A model generated the notes under the pieces. That model saw only the letters and a list, made by a program, of their open reading frames with translations. It did not search any database and was not told the origin of the DNA. Positions 1 to 5,568 of a stretch of DNA of 9,802 nucleotides are shown in pieces. Within the stretch, counting starts at the first letter, position 1. Each line of letters begins with the position of its first letter. Origin of the DNA: Candidatus Methanoperedentaceae archaeon (GTDB lineage: Archaea > Halobacteriota > Methanosarcinia > Methanosarcinales > Methanoperedenaceae); assembly GCA_027371625.1 (NCBI GenBank), contig DAHXMQ010000018.1:1-9802 (forward strand), read 5' to 3'. Made by a program: the position numbers and the translations under genes.

Positions 1-414
1 AAGAAATACATGCAGCGCTTTTTGCGGGAGCTTGTGAGCGAATCGGGTCTTGCTTCGTATGGCGAGGAGCAGGTCAGGAAGAACCTTGAGATGGGTTCTG
101 TGGAGACGCTATTGCTTTCGGATGAACTTCGCAAGCTTCGCCTCACGATAAAATGCAACAACTGTGATTTTGAGGAGAAGAAGACCTTTATGAAAAAACC
201 GGGTGAGGAGGAATATCAGCCCGGGAACTGCCCGAAGTGCGGCGGAAGCCTCCGAATCGTGGAATCCATCGATATCGTGGAGGAGCTTTCGACCATCGCA
301 GACCAGATGGGAACGAACATAGTTTTCATTTCGAACGAGTTTGAAGAAGGAAATCAACTGCTCACGGCGTTCGGAGGTATTGGGGCGATACTGAGGTTCA
401 GGACAGGAATTTAA
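1..414 (+). CDS. prf1: Peptide chain release factor aRF1, C-terminal part (5' partial)
   Basis: The reading frame is open from base 1 (Lys-Lys-Tyr, then the Met at base 10), so that Met is internal and the gene begins outside the window. About 137 residues are visible. They match the C-terminal domain of archaeal aRF1/eRF1, which helps recognise stop codons and release the finished peptide on the ribosome. Family landmarks are the segment GLASYGEEQVRKNLEMG, a leucine-rich stretch (VETLLLSDEL), a CNNC...CPKC zinc-ribbon-like pair, and the closing part SNEFEEGNQLLTAFGGIGAILR. The NIKS and GGQ motifs would lie upstream and cannot be checked. The stop is TAA. The assignment rests on recognising the family and is strong for this fragment. 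Confidence 0.93.
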   Translation, partial: KKYMQRFLRELVSESGLASYGEEQVRKNLEMGSVETLLLSDELRKLRLTIKCNNCDFEEKKTFMKKPGEEEYQPGNCPKCGGSLRIVESIDIVEELSTIADQMGTNIVFISNEFEEGNQLLTAFGGIGAILRFRTGI

Positions 415-440
415 CAATTCCACATTTCAATCGTAGTAAC

Positions 441-450
441 TTTCTATATC
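441..450 (+). promoter_or_regulatory. Candidate TATA box for the small ORF/SDR operon
   Basis: The A/T-rich tttctatatc lies about 30 bases before the strong Shine-Dalgarno at 472-479. Archaeal TATA boxes sit about 25-27 bases upstream of transcription start, so the transcript would begin just before that Shine-Dalgarno. This is a position and sequence argument only. Confidence 0.35.
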
Positions 451-484
451 TCTTACGTTAATAGATACTTCAAAGGAGGCATAT

Positions 485-589
485 ATGAATATTAAATACT
501 GCCCTGATGCCGATGCTATGGTTGACGCCTTAAAAACTGTAATGGACTTGCTCAAACCCATACTGAGCCAGAAGCGGAGATTCAAGTAG
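485..589 (+). CDS. Small 34-residue protein of unknown function with a near-perfect ribosome binding site
   Basis: The ATG at 485 follows AAAGGAGG (472-479) with a 5-base spacer, the strongest ribosome binding site in this part of the window. The product is 34 residues, begins MNIKYCPDADAMVDALKTV, and ends in a basic tail (QKRRFK) before TAG. The middle (about residues 10-28) could form one amphipathic helix; there is one Cys and no membrane segment. The stop lies 9 bases before the start of the SDR-like gene at 599, so the two are probably co-transcribed. I do not recognise the family. In the other frame, bases 565-603 read EPEAEIQVELVHD, which also looks protein-like, so the ORF may be the front of a frameshifted longer gene. 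A real small protein or a leader peptide remain alternatives. Confidence 0.5.
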   Translation: MNIKYCPDADAMVDALKTVMDLLKPILSQKRRFK

Positions 590-598
590 AGTTAGTCC

Positions 599-1492
599 AT
601 GATTCTCCTCACCGGTGCCACAGGCTTCATAGGTGGACGGGTTCTGCGGGCGTTATCTGAAAAGAACGTTCATGTTAAATGTCTTGTCAGGCGACCTGTG
701 CATTCTGATAACCCAAACATCTCCTATGTGATTGGCGACGTGCTTGATTACGATTCGCTCGTCAGAGCCACAGAAGGCGTGGATACCGTTTATTACTTCA
801 TCCACATGATGGGAAGCCAGCCCAGAGGCATACAGAAAAGGTTCGATATACTTGACCGGCTTGCGATAACCAACATGGTAAAGGCATGCAGGACTAATGG
901 CGTCGGAAGGATTATCCACCTCACGGGAATAAGAGCGCAGCAGGAGAAGCTTTCCACACACCTTGAGAGCAGGAGGGAAGTGGAGGAGATAATCAAGAAC
1001 AGCGGCATCGATTACACGGTTTTCAGGGCATCGGTCATAATCGGAAGGGGCGGCGCAGCTTTTGAGATTCTGGACGCTGCTGTCCGGAAATTACCGATAA
1101 TACCTGTTTTTAACTGGGAAAATACAAAAGTACAGCCCATCTATATCGGCGATGTGATACGATATCTTGTGGAGTGCATCGACAAAAAGGAGACCATAAA
1201 CAAATGCTACGACATAGGCTGCTCGCAGGTTTTTACATACAGAGAACTGATGCAGCAGTATGCAAAGGAACTGGGACTGAAAAGGGTTTTTTTGTCGATT
1301 CCGGGTTCATGGACACGGCTTTCTTCGGTAATGCTGGGGAAACTCGCACCAGTGGATCAAAATGTGATCTACTGGCTTATAGAATCGCTGCACAATAACA
1401 TGGTCTGCGAACCTAATGACCTTAAAATTATATTCGGGTTTGAACCTCTTTCATTCAGGGAAAGTATCAGAAAAATCGTGGAAACGGGTTGA
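599..1492 (+). CDS. NAD(P)-binding Rossmann-fold protein (atypical SDR, complex I NDUFA9-like)
   Basis: This 297-residue protein has the dinucleotide-binding motif GATGFIG at residues 6-12, followed by beta-strands (VKCLVRRP; SYVIGDVLDYDSL) typical of atypical short-chain dehydrogenases. TVYYFIHMMG (about residues 63-72) and the stretch SRREVEEIIKNSGIDYTVFRASVIIGRGG (residues 124-152, quoted in two overlapping parts: SRREVEEIIKNSG and GIDYTVFRASVIIG) match NmrA/NDUFA9-like family members. The classical YxxxK catalytic pair is not evident, so it may bind NAD(P) without being a conventional dehydrogenase. Family members act as nucleotide sugar or quinone-related reductases, redox sensors or complex I accessory proteins; the substrate here cannot be named. 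No clear Shine-Dalgarno precedes the ATG, so translation may be coupled to the small ORF that ends 9 bases upstream. The last 26 bases overlap the convergent membrane protein gene. Confidence 0.85.
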   Translation: MILLTGATGFIGGRVLRALSEKNVHVKCLVRRPVHSDNPNISYVIGDVLDYDSLVRATEGVDTVYYFIHMMGSQPRGIQKRFDILDRLAITNMVKACRTNGVGRIIHLTGIRAQQEKLSTHLESRREVEEIIKNSGIDYTVFRASVIIGRGGAAFEILDAAVRKLPIIPVFNWENTKVQPIYIGDVIRYLVECIDKKETINKCYDIGCSQVFTYRELMQQYAKELGLKRVFLSIPGSWTRLSSVMLGKLAPVDQNVIYWLIESLHNNMVCEPNDLKIIFGFEPLSFRESIRKIVETG

Positions 1493-2207
1493 ATCCCAGG
1501 GCAATCAAAAGGATAATAAGAACAGGCTGGTGGAACAGGTAAACAGTCAGGGAATTTTTACCCAGAAACATAAATGGTGCGGCATATCTGCTTTCGAATT
1601 TTATCTCGGCGATTCTTCTGACAATGTATTTCCCCGAATATATGCCAAGCATAAGAACGCCGAGCCATGGTATGAGGGGAAAATAATCGAAGGTGAAGAA
1701 GTTCTTTGGCATGAAGCCAAGCCAGAACAGGTAGGAGAAATCGAATTGATTTAGCTGCAGGTAAAAGCCGCATAAGATAATCAACAAACCTCCAGCGAGA
1801 TTTAGTTTATTGTACCTGATGAAAAAAGGCACAAGGAAGGAGGTGGCTGCGAAGAAATGCAGTATGCCGAAAAATACTGTTCCCTGTGGTACGAATATGT
1901 AGGTAAACAGGGTTATAAAACCTGCAAAAACCAGAAGCTTGCCTCCTCGTTTAAAATATCTTTTGGTAAAATTTTCTTTGTTTTTCTCAAAGCTGACAAA
2001 GGCTGCAACCCCTGATACGAAAATAAAAATAGCAGCTATTGCTCTTGGAAAGACAAATGAGTAAAGAAAACTTCCCGGCATGCTTATCAGTCTAAAATAA
2101 CTCAAGGTGACGGAATAGTTAAACAGCACCATAAGCACGATGTCAACACCCCTTATGAGGTCAATCGTTTGAATCCTCCCTCCTTTCGGATTGAATATTG
2201 CCATCAA
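1467..2207 (-). CDS. Multi-pass membrane protein, DUF1624 / heparan-alpha-glucosaminide N-acetyltransferase-like
   Basis: The protein has about 245 residues with roughly six to seven hydrophobic segments and little extramembrane sequence. The N-terminal signature RIQTIDLIRGVDIVLMVLFN is the hallmark of DUF1624/HGSNAT-like membrane acyltransferases (R..xxD..RG....M). Later landmarks of the family are FVFPRAIAAIFIFVSGVAAF, FPLIPWLGVLMLGIYSG and LGKNSLTVYLFHQPVLI. Characterised relatives move an acetyl group across a membrane to a sugar; the acceptor here is unknown. The coordinate 2207 is a TTG; an ATG follows directly at 2204 and is the likelier start, with a TATA element about 30 bases upstream and almost no leader. 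Oddly, the strongest Shine-Dalgarno-like run (AAAGGAGGGAGG) lies inside the coding region around residues 7-11, before the conserved domain. The 3' end overlaps the convergent SDR-like gene by 26 bases. Confidence 0.82.
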   Translation of the reverse strand: MMAIFNPKGGRIQTIDLIRGVDIVLMVLFNYSVTLSYFRLISMPGSFLYSFVFPRAIAAIFIFVSGVAAFVSFEKNKENFTKRYFKRGGKLLVFAGFITLFTYIFVPQGTVFFGILHFFAATSFLVPFFIRYNKLNLAGGLLIILCGFYLQLNQFDFSYLFWLGFMPKNFFTFDYFPLIPWLGVLMLGIYSGKYIVRRIAEIKFESRYAAPFMFLGKNSLTVYLFHQPVLIILLIALGFNPFPRFF

Positions 2208-2230
2208 AATGACAACTAACTTCAGAGGAG

Positions 2231-2244
2231 ATATTTATAATATA
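2231..2244. promoter_or_regulatory. Shared divergent TATA region
   Basis: The run atatttataatata lies between two divergent genes. On the + strand TTTATAAT (2234-2241) is centred about 23 bases before the ATG at 2261. On the - strand TTATAAAT (2240-2233) is centred about 32 bases before the ATG at 2204. Both spacings fit archaeal promoters with no leader or a very short one. No clear Shine-Dalgarno precedes either start at the usual spacing. Confidence 0.5.
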
Positions 2245-2260
2245 CTTTAGCAATTATAGG

Positions 2261-3154
2261 ATGAATCGTATGATTACCCTGCCGAAGGATGAGGAGATTC
2301 GTGCAATATTTGGAGATTGCTGCGAAAAACTAAGAATCGACGGTTCAAGAGAGAATATGGAGGGACTGGTCATCTATGACATGACCGACGGGACAAGAAC
2401 CTCGACCGAACTTGAAGGGTCGGATGCATATTTCGATGGCGGGCTTTTTGTTATGAGATTCGTTCATTTCCTCAAGGTGCTGGGTGCGAAGAACAGCTAT
2501 ATCAATGTTATACACGAGGGGCACAAGCAGAGGGTGAATTACAATGACATATACGAAGGCATGCGCCGGCATGTGGAGATGTACAGGGAATATTCCAGAA
2601 AGAACAACGTGAGGCTGAGGTTCGTAGGAAAATACGACACAGGCATTAACCCGAAGGATACAGATTACGACCTGAGAGCCGACCTGAAGGAACTCGAAGA
2701 GGCAACTGCTATCAACCCCGAGCATACGGTGCATTTCATGATCAACTATTCAACGAGATGGGCAGCAGAGGAAGGGAAGGAGTTTTTTAAAAAACTCCCC
2801 GAGGCAAACGTTATTCTCAGGCATGCCAAGGGCTATGTGAATGGCGATATGTGGCTTTTCGGGAAACTGGATAACAACAGCTTTGTTTATGCCCAGAACG
2901 GCTCATCTAACATCAACTGGAGCGACAGGCAGATAATTATGCTCATTGCCTTATGTCTGCGAAGCCTGCTTCTCAATAAAGGAACGCATCTTTCAAAGAA
3001 ATACGAGGGGGATGAAAAAGATGTAGTGAGGCAAAAGAGAGAAATCGAGCTCACGTTCATCCACGAATCCTTTTATGATAAGTCGGTTGAAACAAAATTC
3101 AAGAAAAGGGCTGTTATTTTCAGTTCATACGGACCTGAAATCTACGAATTTTAG
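2261..3154 (+). CDS. Diverged cis-prenyltransferase (undecaprenyl diphosphate synthase)-like protein
   Basis: This 297-residue soluble protein has features in the same order as cis-prenyltransferases. These are a DG-x-R element (MTDGTR, residues 41-46), then FVHFLKVLGAKNSYINVI (68-84) at the place of the KxLGI..LTxYAFS strand-helix, and VRLRFVGKYD (117-126) matching the family's VR.RFIGD. LKELEEATAINPEHTVHFMINYSTRWAAEE (142-171) sits where the family has the LNYGGR.EI element; key parts are ELEEAT and HFMINYSTRWAAEE. VILRHAKG (184-191) sits where the family has LLIRTSGE. The usual catalytic MDGNGRWA is not intact, and a C-terminal extension of about 50 residues exceeds the normal length of about 250. 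It may make or bind polyprenyl phosphates, or be a non-catalytic relative. ATG 2261 was chosen for its TATA spacing; ATG 2270 is possible. The stop is TAG. The family call is from remembered motif order, not an alignment. Confidence 0.5.
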   Translation: MNRMITLPKDEEIRAIFGDCCEKLRIDGSRENMEGLVIYDMTDGTRTSTELEGSDAYFDGGLFVMRFVHFLKVLGAKNSYINVIHEGHKQRVNYNDIYEGMRRHVEMYREYSRKNNVRLRFVGKYDTGINPKDTDYDLRADLKELEEATAINPEHTVHFMINYSTRWAAEEGKEFFKKLPEANVILRHAKGYVNGDMWLFGKLDNNSFVYAQNGSSNINWSDRQIIMLIALCLRSLLLNKGTHLSKKYEGDEKDVVRQKREIELTFIHESFYDKSVETKFKKRAVIFSSYGPEIYEF

Positions 3155-3185
3155 TTGCCACTTTTTAAGGTGCAGGATAATTGAT

Positions 3186-3218
3186 ACCACTACAAAACGC
3201 AATGAATTTGCGTGTGGT
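3186..3218. repeat. Two-part inverted repeat between the prenyltransferase-like and endonuclease genes
   Basis: ACGCAA (3197-3202) pairs with TTGCGT (3208-3213) around a 5-base loop. ACCAC (3186-3190) pairs with GTGGT (3214-3218), leaving six unpaired bases on the left arm. The right arm runs straight into TTTT and the endonuclease TATA box. It could end transcription of the upstream gene as an RNA hairpin followed by T's, or act as an operator next to the endonuclease promoter. The sequence cannot separate the two. Confidence 0.5.
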
Positions 3219-3226
3219 TTTAAATA
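3219..3226 (+). promoter_or_regulatory. TATA box of the restriction endonuclease gene
   Basis: TTTAAATA matches the archaeal TATA consensus and is centred about 28 bases before the ATG at 3251, which predicts a leaderless or nearly leaderless mRNA. There is no Shine-Dalgarno at the usual distance: AAAAGG at 3231-3236 is 14 bases from the ATG. Confidence 0.6.
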
Positions 3227-3250
3227 GTTTAAAAGGTATTAATTTATTTC

Positions 3251-3997
3251 ATGCCTTTCACTCCTACGCCTATTGTAACTGCTGCATTGGAAACGATTCC
3301 AGACGTGGATATAATCGTCGATGAAACTATAGAGAGATTGAAAAAGACTAAAATTTTAACACCAGAAAAGGTTACTTCCAATTTTAGCGATGCTTTAGCA
3401 ACATTGGAGAAAACAGCCGAAGTGGTATATCGAGAATATGAACTCAAAGCACTTGAAAAACTTAAAGAAAAATGCATAGAAAAACTTGGAAAAGATACTA
3501 CCCTGAAAGAAACTTTAGATTACGCTTTTCCTTTGGTTAAGGAGTTTGAGTTCAGGGCTGGTCAAGCTAGAAAGACAAGAGGCGGTCATACATTTGAAAA
3601 AGCAGTGCCTCTTTTACTACAAAAAATGCTAATCCAATGTGAAAAACCTACAGGAGAAGATGCAACAGACACATTTAGACAAGTTGATTTAATTGCTCCT
3701 TCTGTCCAATTAGCTAAGGAAAAACCAGACCAAGCAATCTATATAAGTGCTAAAAGGACGTTGCGCGAACGCTGGAAGCAGGTTGTTGATGAAAAAATAT
3801 TGGGATATGTATATCTCATAACGAATTCTACCGACAAGCGAGATTTGACCGAAAGCAAGATCAATAGCATCAAAGAGCATAAAATTATTATTTATGTCCA
3901 AGATTCAGTTAAAAATTGGAGCTATCTCAAAAATGAGAATTTTGTCAGAACTTTAAATGACCTTCCAAAGGATTTAGAACGGTTTAAAAAACGTTAG
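3251..3997 (+). CDS. Type II restriction endonuclease, PD-(D/E)XK, EcoRII-C/PspGI-like
   Basis: The 248-residue protein has an Asp/Lys-bearing nuclease core. It comprises ARKTRGGHTFEKAVPLLLQ (about 106-124) with Glu116, then RQVDLIAPS with Asp146, then YISAKRTLRERWKQVV (164-179) with Lys168. The order G..FE, VDL, SxKRTLRERW is that of the EcoRII C-terminal domain and PspGI enzymes, which cut CCWGG-type sites. The exact site here cannot be read from sequence. The N-terminal 100 residues are mostly helical and charged. It is paired tail to tail with an amino-methyltransferase, sharing the four bases 3994-3997: TAG of this gene and TAA of the other interlock. Its own leaderless-type promoter lies upstream. 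Base composition is visibly richer in A+T than the flanking chromosomal genes, suggesting acquisition by transfer. It seems intact. I infer the restriction role from motifs plus the methyltransferase partner. Confidence 0.75.
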   Translation: MPFTPTPIVTAALETIPDVDIIVDETIERLKKTKILTPEKVTSNFSDALATLEKTAEVVYREYELKALEKLKEKCIEKLGKDTTLKETLDYAFPLVKEFEFRAGQARKTRGGHTFEKAVPLLLQKMLIQCEKPTGEDATDTFRQVDLIAPSVQLAKEKPDQAIYISAKRTLRERWKQVVDEKILGYVYLITNSTDKRDLTESKINSIKEHKIIIYVQDSVKNWSYLKNENFVRTLNDLPKDLERFKKR

Positions 3998-5259
3998 CTT
4001 TTTCGTAAAATTACAATATTTTCTTTGGTCATTGTGGGGCTCAACTTCCCTTGCACATTAGTGGGCGAATTTAATGATGGCATCACTTTATTTGGAATCT
4101 TGCGGATTATTGTTTTCTCATGCTTGAAGTTATAGTACGAGAATAACTCTGAAATTATCTCATCTGTAGGAATACTAACTCCTTTTACGGTTCTATTGCC
4201 TACTACGAAACATACGACACTTCCTTTATGTGTAACTCTATCTATTTCTTTAAAGCACTTATCCAAATCAATATAAAAGGCTAAAACTTCCCTTGCTCTT
4301 TTTTCATCCACTTCTGTTATTTGATTAATTACCATCTCTAAAAAACATGAATGTAATTTTATTTCATTGTTTTTTGAAATTTCACCGCCAAGCGAAATTT
4401 TATCAATAGATGTAGCTATCTTATCAAATCCTAACCATTGTAATGACAACCGGCTAAACTGTCCATATGCAACAGTTGTTTTAGAATCGCCATACGGAGG
4501 AGAAGTGATTATTAAATCTATCAAATCGGATGGAATTGATGTTTTGCTTCTCGAATCTTCATTTAATATGTGTGGTTTTTTTGGATTTGATGAACATGCT
4601 CTAAAAAATTTTTCCATTTTCAAAACATTATTATTAAAGATTTTCTCAAAGGTTAAATAAACATCAGGATTGTGCATAGCTAATTGCTTTTCTGGCAATC
4701 TAACTAATTTAAATTCGTCATTTTTAGTGTTTGAGGTTCTCCGAACTGTTTCAGCAAAGACTACTTTAAAAAAATCTCTAACATCATCGCTATCAATTTC
4801 GCTTATCCATTTCTTAATTACTGAAAGTTTTTTTATTACGTCTGGTTTGAACCAGAAATCAATATTAAAGAACTTAGGAACTTCATGATTATGTGTATTT
4901 TGATTCTTAAATTCAACAAATTTTCTATACTCCTCTATCAATAATTCAGAATCAATAGGCGTAGTTTTAACTTTCGCTAAAAGTAGTGCTAAGGGGTTTA
5001 TGTCTATTCCATAAGACTCACAATCATGTAACACCGCTTCTACTAATACACTGCCTGAGCCGCAAAAAGGATCTAAAATTATGCTCTTCCCCGGAGTTGC
5101 ATATTCATCCATCAACCTTTTTACTATAGGGGCTACCATCATAGCAGGGTATTTATAAATTCCATGTGTATAATATTTGGTATCTGCTTTCTCAAAATTC
5201 CATGAATAATCTATAATTTTATTTCTGGGTTTTTCCAGAACCTCTATGCAGCCAGCCAT
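3994..5259 (-). CDS. Site-specific DNA amino-methyltransferase (N4-cytosine or N6-adenine) of the R-M system
   Basis: The 421-residue enzyme transfers a methyl group from S-adenosylmethionine to DNA, protecting the host from the neighbouring endonuclease. The AdoMet-binding motif I is LDPFCGSGSVLVEA (DPFCGSG at 63-69), motif II is YGIDINPLA (83-91), and KYPAMM (36-41) resembles motif X. The catalytic motif IV is TSPPYGD (252-258). TSPPY is most common in N4-cytosine enzymes, which would fit PspGI-type partners, but N6-adenine methylation is not excluded. About 150 residues between motifs II and IV leave room for a target recognition domain, the order of the alpha class. VVCFVVGNRTV (348-358) is a late core strand. 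The chosen ATG at 5259 is about 25 bases after a TATA-like TTTTATAA, so the gene appears to have its own leaderless promoter. It is A+T-rich like its partner and appears intact. Confidence 0.88.
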   Translation of the reverse strand: MAGCIEVLEKPRNKIIDYSWNFEKADTKYYTHGIYKYPAMMVAPIVKRLMDEYATPGKSIILDPFCGSGSVLVEAVLHDCESYGIDINPLALLLAKVKTTPIDSELLIEEYRKFVEFKNQNTHNHEVPKFFNIDFWFKPDVIKKLSVIKKWISEIDSDDVRDFFKVVFAETVRRTSNTKNDEFKLVRLPEKQLAMHNPDVYLTFEKIFNNNVLKMEKFFRACSSNPKKPHILNEDSRSKTSIPSDLIDLIITSPPYGDSKTTVAYGQFSRLSLQWLGFDKIATSIDKISLGGEISKNNEIKLHSCFLEMVINQITEVDEKRAREVLAFYIDLDKCFKEIDRVTHKGSVVCFVVGNRTVKGVSIPTDEIISELFSYYNFKHEKTIIRKIPNKVMPSLNSPTNVQGKLSPTMTKENIVILRKS

Positions 5260-5324
5260 GATTCATCCCATGCATCTATGTTATAAAATCCTAAGTATAG
5301 CAGAGTGAAAGTAATTATCTTCAT
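5244..5324 (-). CDS. Short 26-codon ORF overlapping antitoxin stop and methyltransferase start; possible toxin remnant
   Basis: The ATG at 5324 overlaps the TGA of the ribbon-helix-helix gene as ATGA, the arrangement usual for an antitoxin followed by its toxin. The ORF has only 26 codons, begins MKIITFTLLYLGF, and stops at 5244, 15 codons into the methyltransferase gene in another frame. No family is recognisable. It may be the stump of a toxin gene cut off when the R-M genes arrived, or a chance ORF. The overlap is seen; the remnant idea is inference. Confidence 0.25.
   Translation of the reverse strand: MKIITFTLLYLGFYNIDAWDESWLAA
5281..5288 (-). promoter_or_regulatory. TATA box of the methyltransferase gene
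   Basis: Read on the - strand, TTTTATAA is centred about 25 bases upstream of the ATG at 5259. That supports this start and a leaderless transcript independent of the antitoxin gene upstream. No good Shine-Dalgarno is present; only GGGATG lies near the start. Confidence 0.45.
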
Positions 5325-5479
5325 TTTGTCTTTTCTCCCTTTTTACTCAAGTTTTTCATTTCAGCAACTTCAAGCAGCCTTTCTATGATTGCATCATAGG
5401 TTTCTCCTTTCTTACCAAGTTCTTTTAATCTGTCTCGTATGGATTTAGATACCTGGATGGTAGTGATGTCCTTTTCCAT
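5321..5479 (-). CDS. Ribbon-helix-helix-like antitoxin, 52 residues (VapB/DUF7557 type)
   Basis: The protein opens with the beta-strand pattern EKDITTIQVSKSIRDRLKEL, followed by GETYDAIIERLLEVAE and a lysine-rich tail. This is the layout of short archaeal antitoxins: a DNA-binding strand with TTIQV, then a helix RDRLKELG, then YDAIIERLL. Such proteins dimerise, bind their own operator and neutralise a toxin encoded next to them. Here no toxin follows: the ATGA-overlapping ORF has 26 codons and the methyltransferase starts within it. It could be an orphan antitoxin, or it may have become a regulator of the methyltransferase gene directly downstream. The ATG at 5479 is the only sensible start. 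The length was read directly from the sequence. Confidence 0.7.
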   Translation of the reverse strand: MEKDITTIQVSKSIRDRLKELGKKGETYDAIIERLLEVAEMKNLSKKGEKTK

Positions 5480-5494
5480 TATAAGCACTACTTC

Positions 5495-5504
5495 TAATAT
5501 AGTA
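5495..5504 (-). promoter_or_regulatory. Candidate TATA box of the antitoxin gene
   Basis: On the - strand TACTATATTA is centred about 20 bases before the ATG at 5479, slightly close for a leaderless start. The whole 5480-5568 stretch is A/T-rich, so the signal is weak. Confidence 0.3.
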
Positions 5505-5568
5505 ACTATTGGCTTTTAAGTTTTTCTATAGCATCCATATCATGTATTAATTCTATAGTAGCTATATT

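Noticed and set aside
10..12. ATG as the start of a 134-residue protein
   Set aside because: The frame is open upstream to base 1, and the sequence is clearly the C-terminal part of aRF1, whose full length is about 400 residues.
1416..1754. A + strand ORF of 112 residues
   Set aside because: It runs antisense to the DUF1624 membrane protein, has no family-like motif, and the opposite strand has clear transmembrane and signature motifs.
5554..5566. Palindrome TATAGTAGCTATA just after the ubiA stop as a terminator
   Set aside because: The stem is only five A/T-rich pairs and no T-run follows in the direction of transcription; chance is likely in this A/T-rich stretch.
3155..5568. Insertion sequence or integrase-bounded element around the R-M genes
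   Set aside because: The block differs in base composition, but I found no transposase, no tRNA, and no long terminal repeats at its edges.
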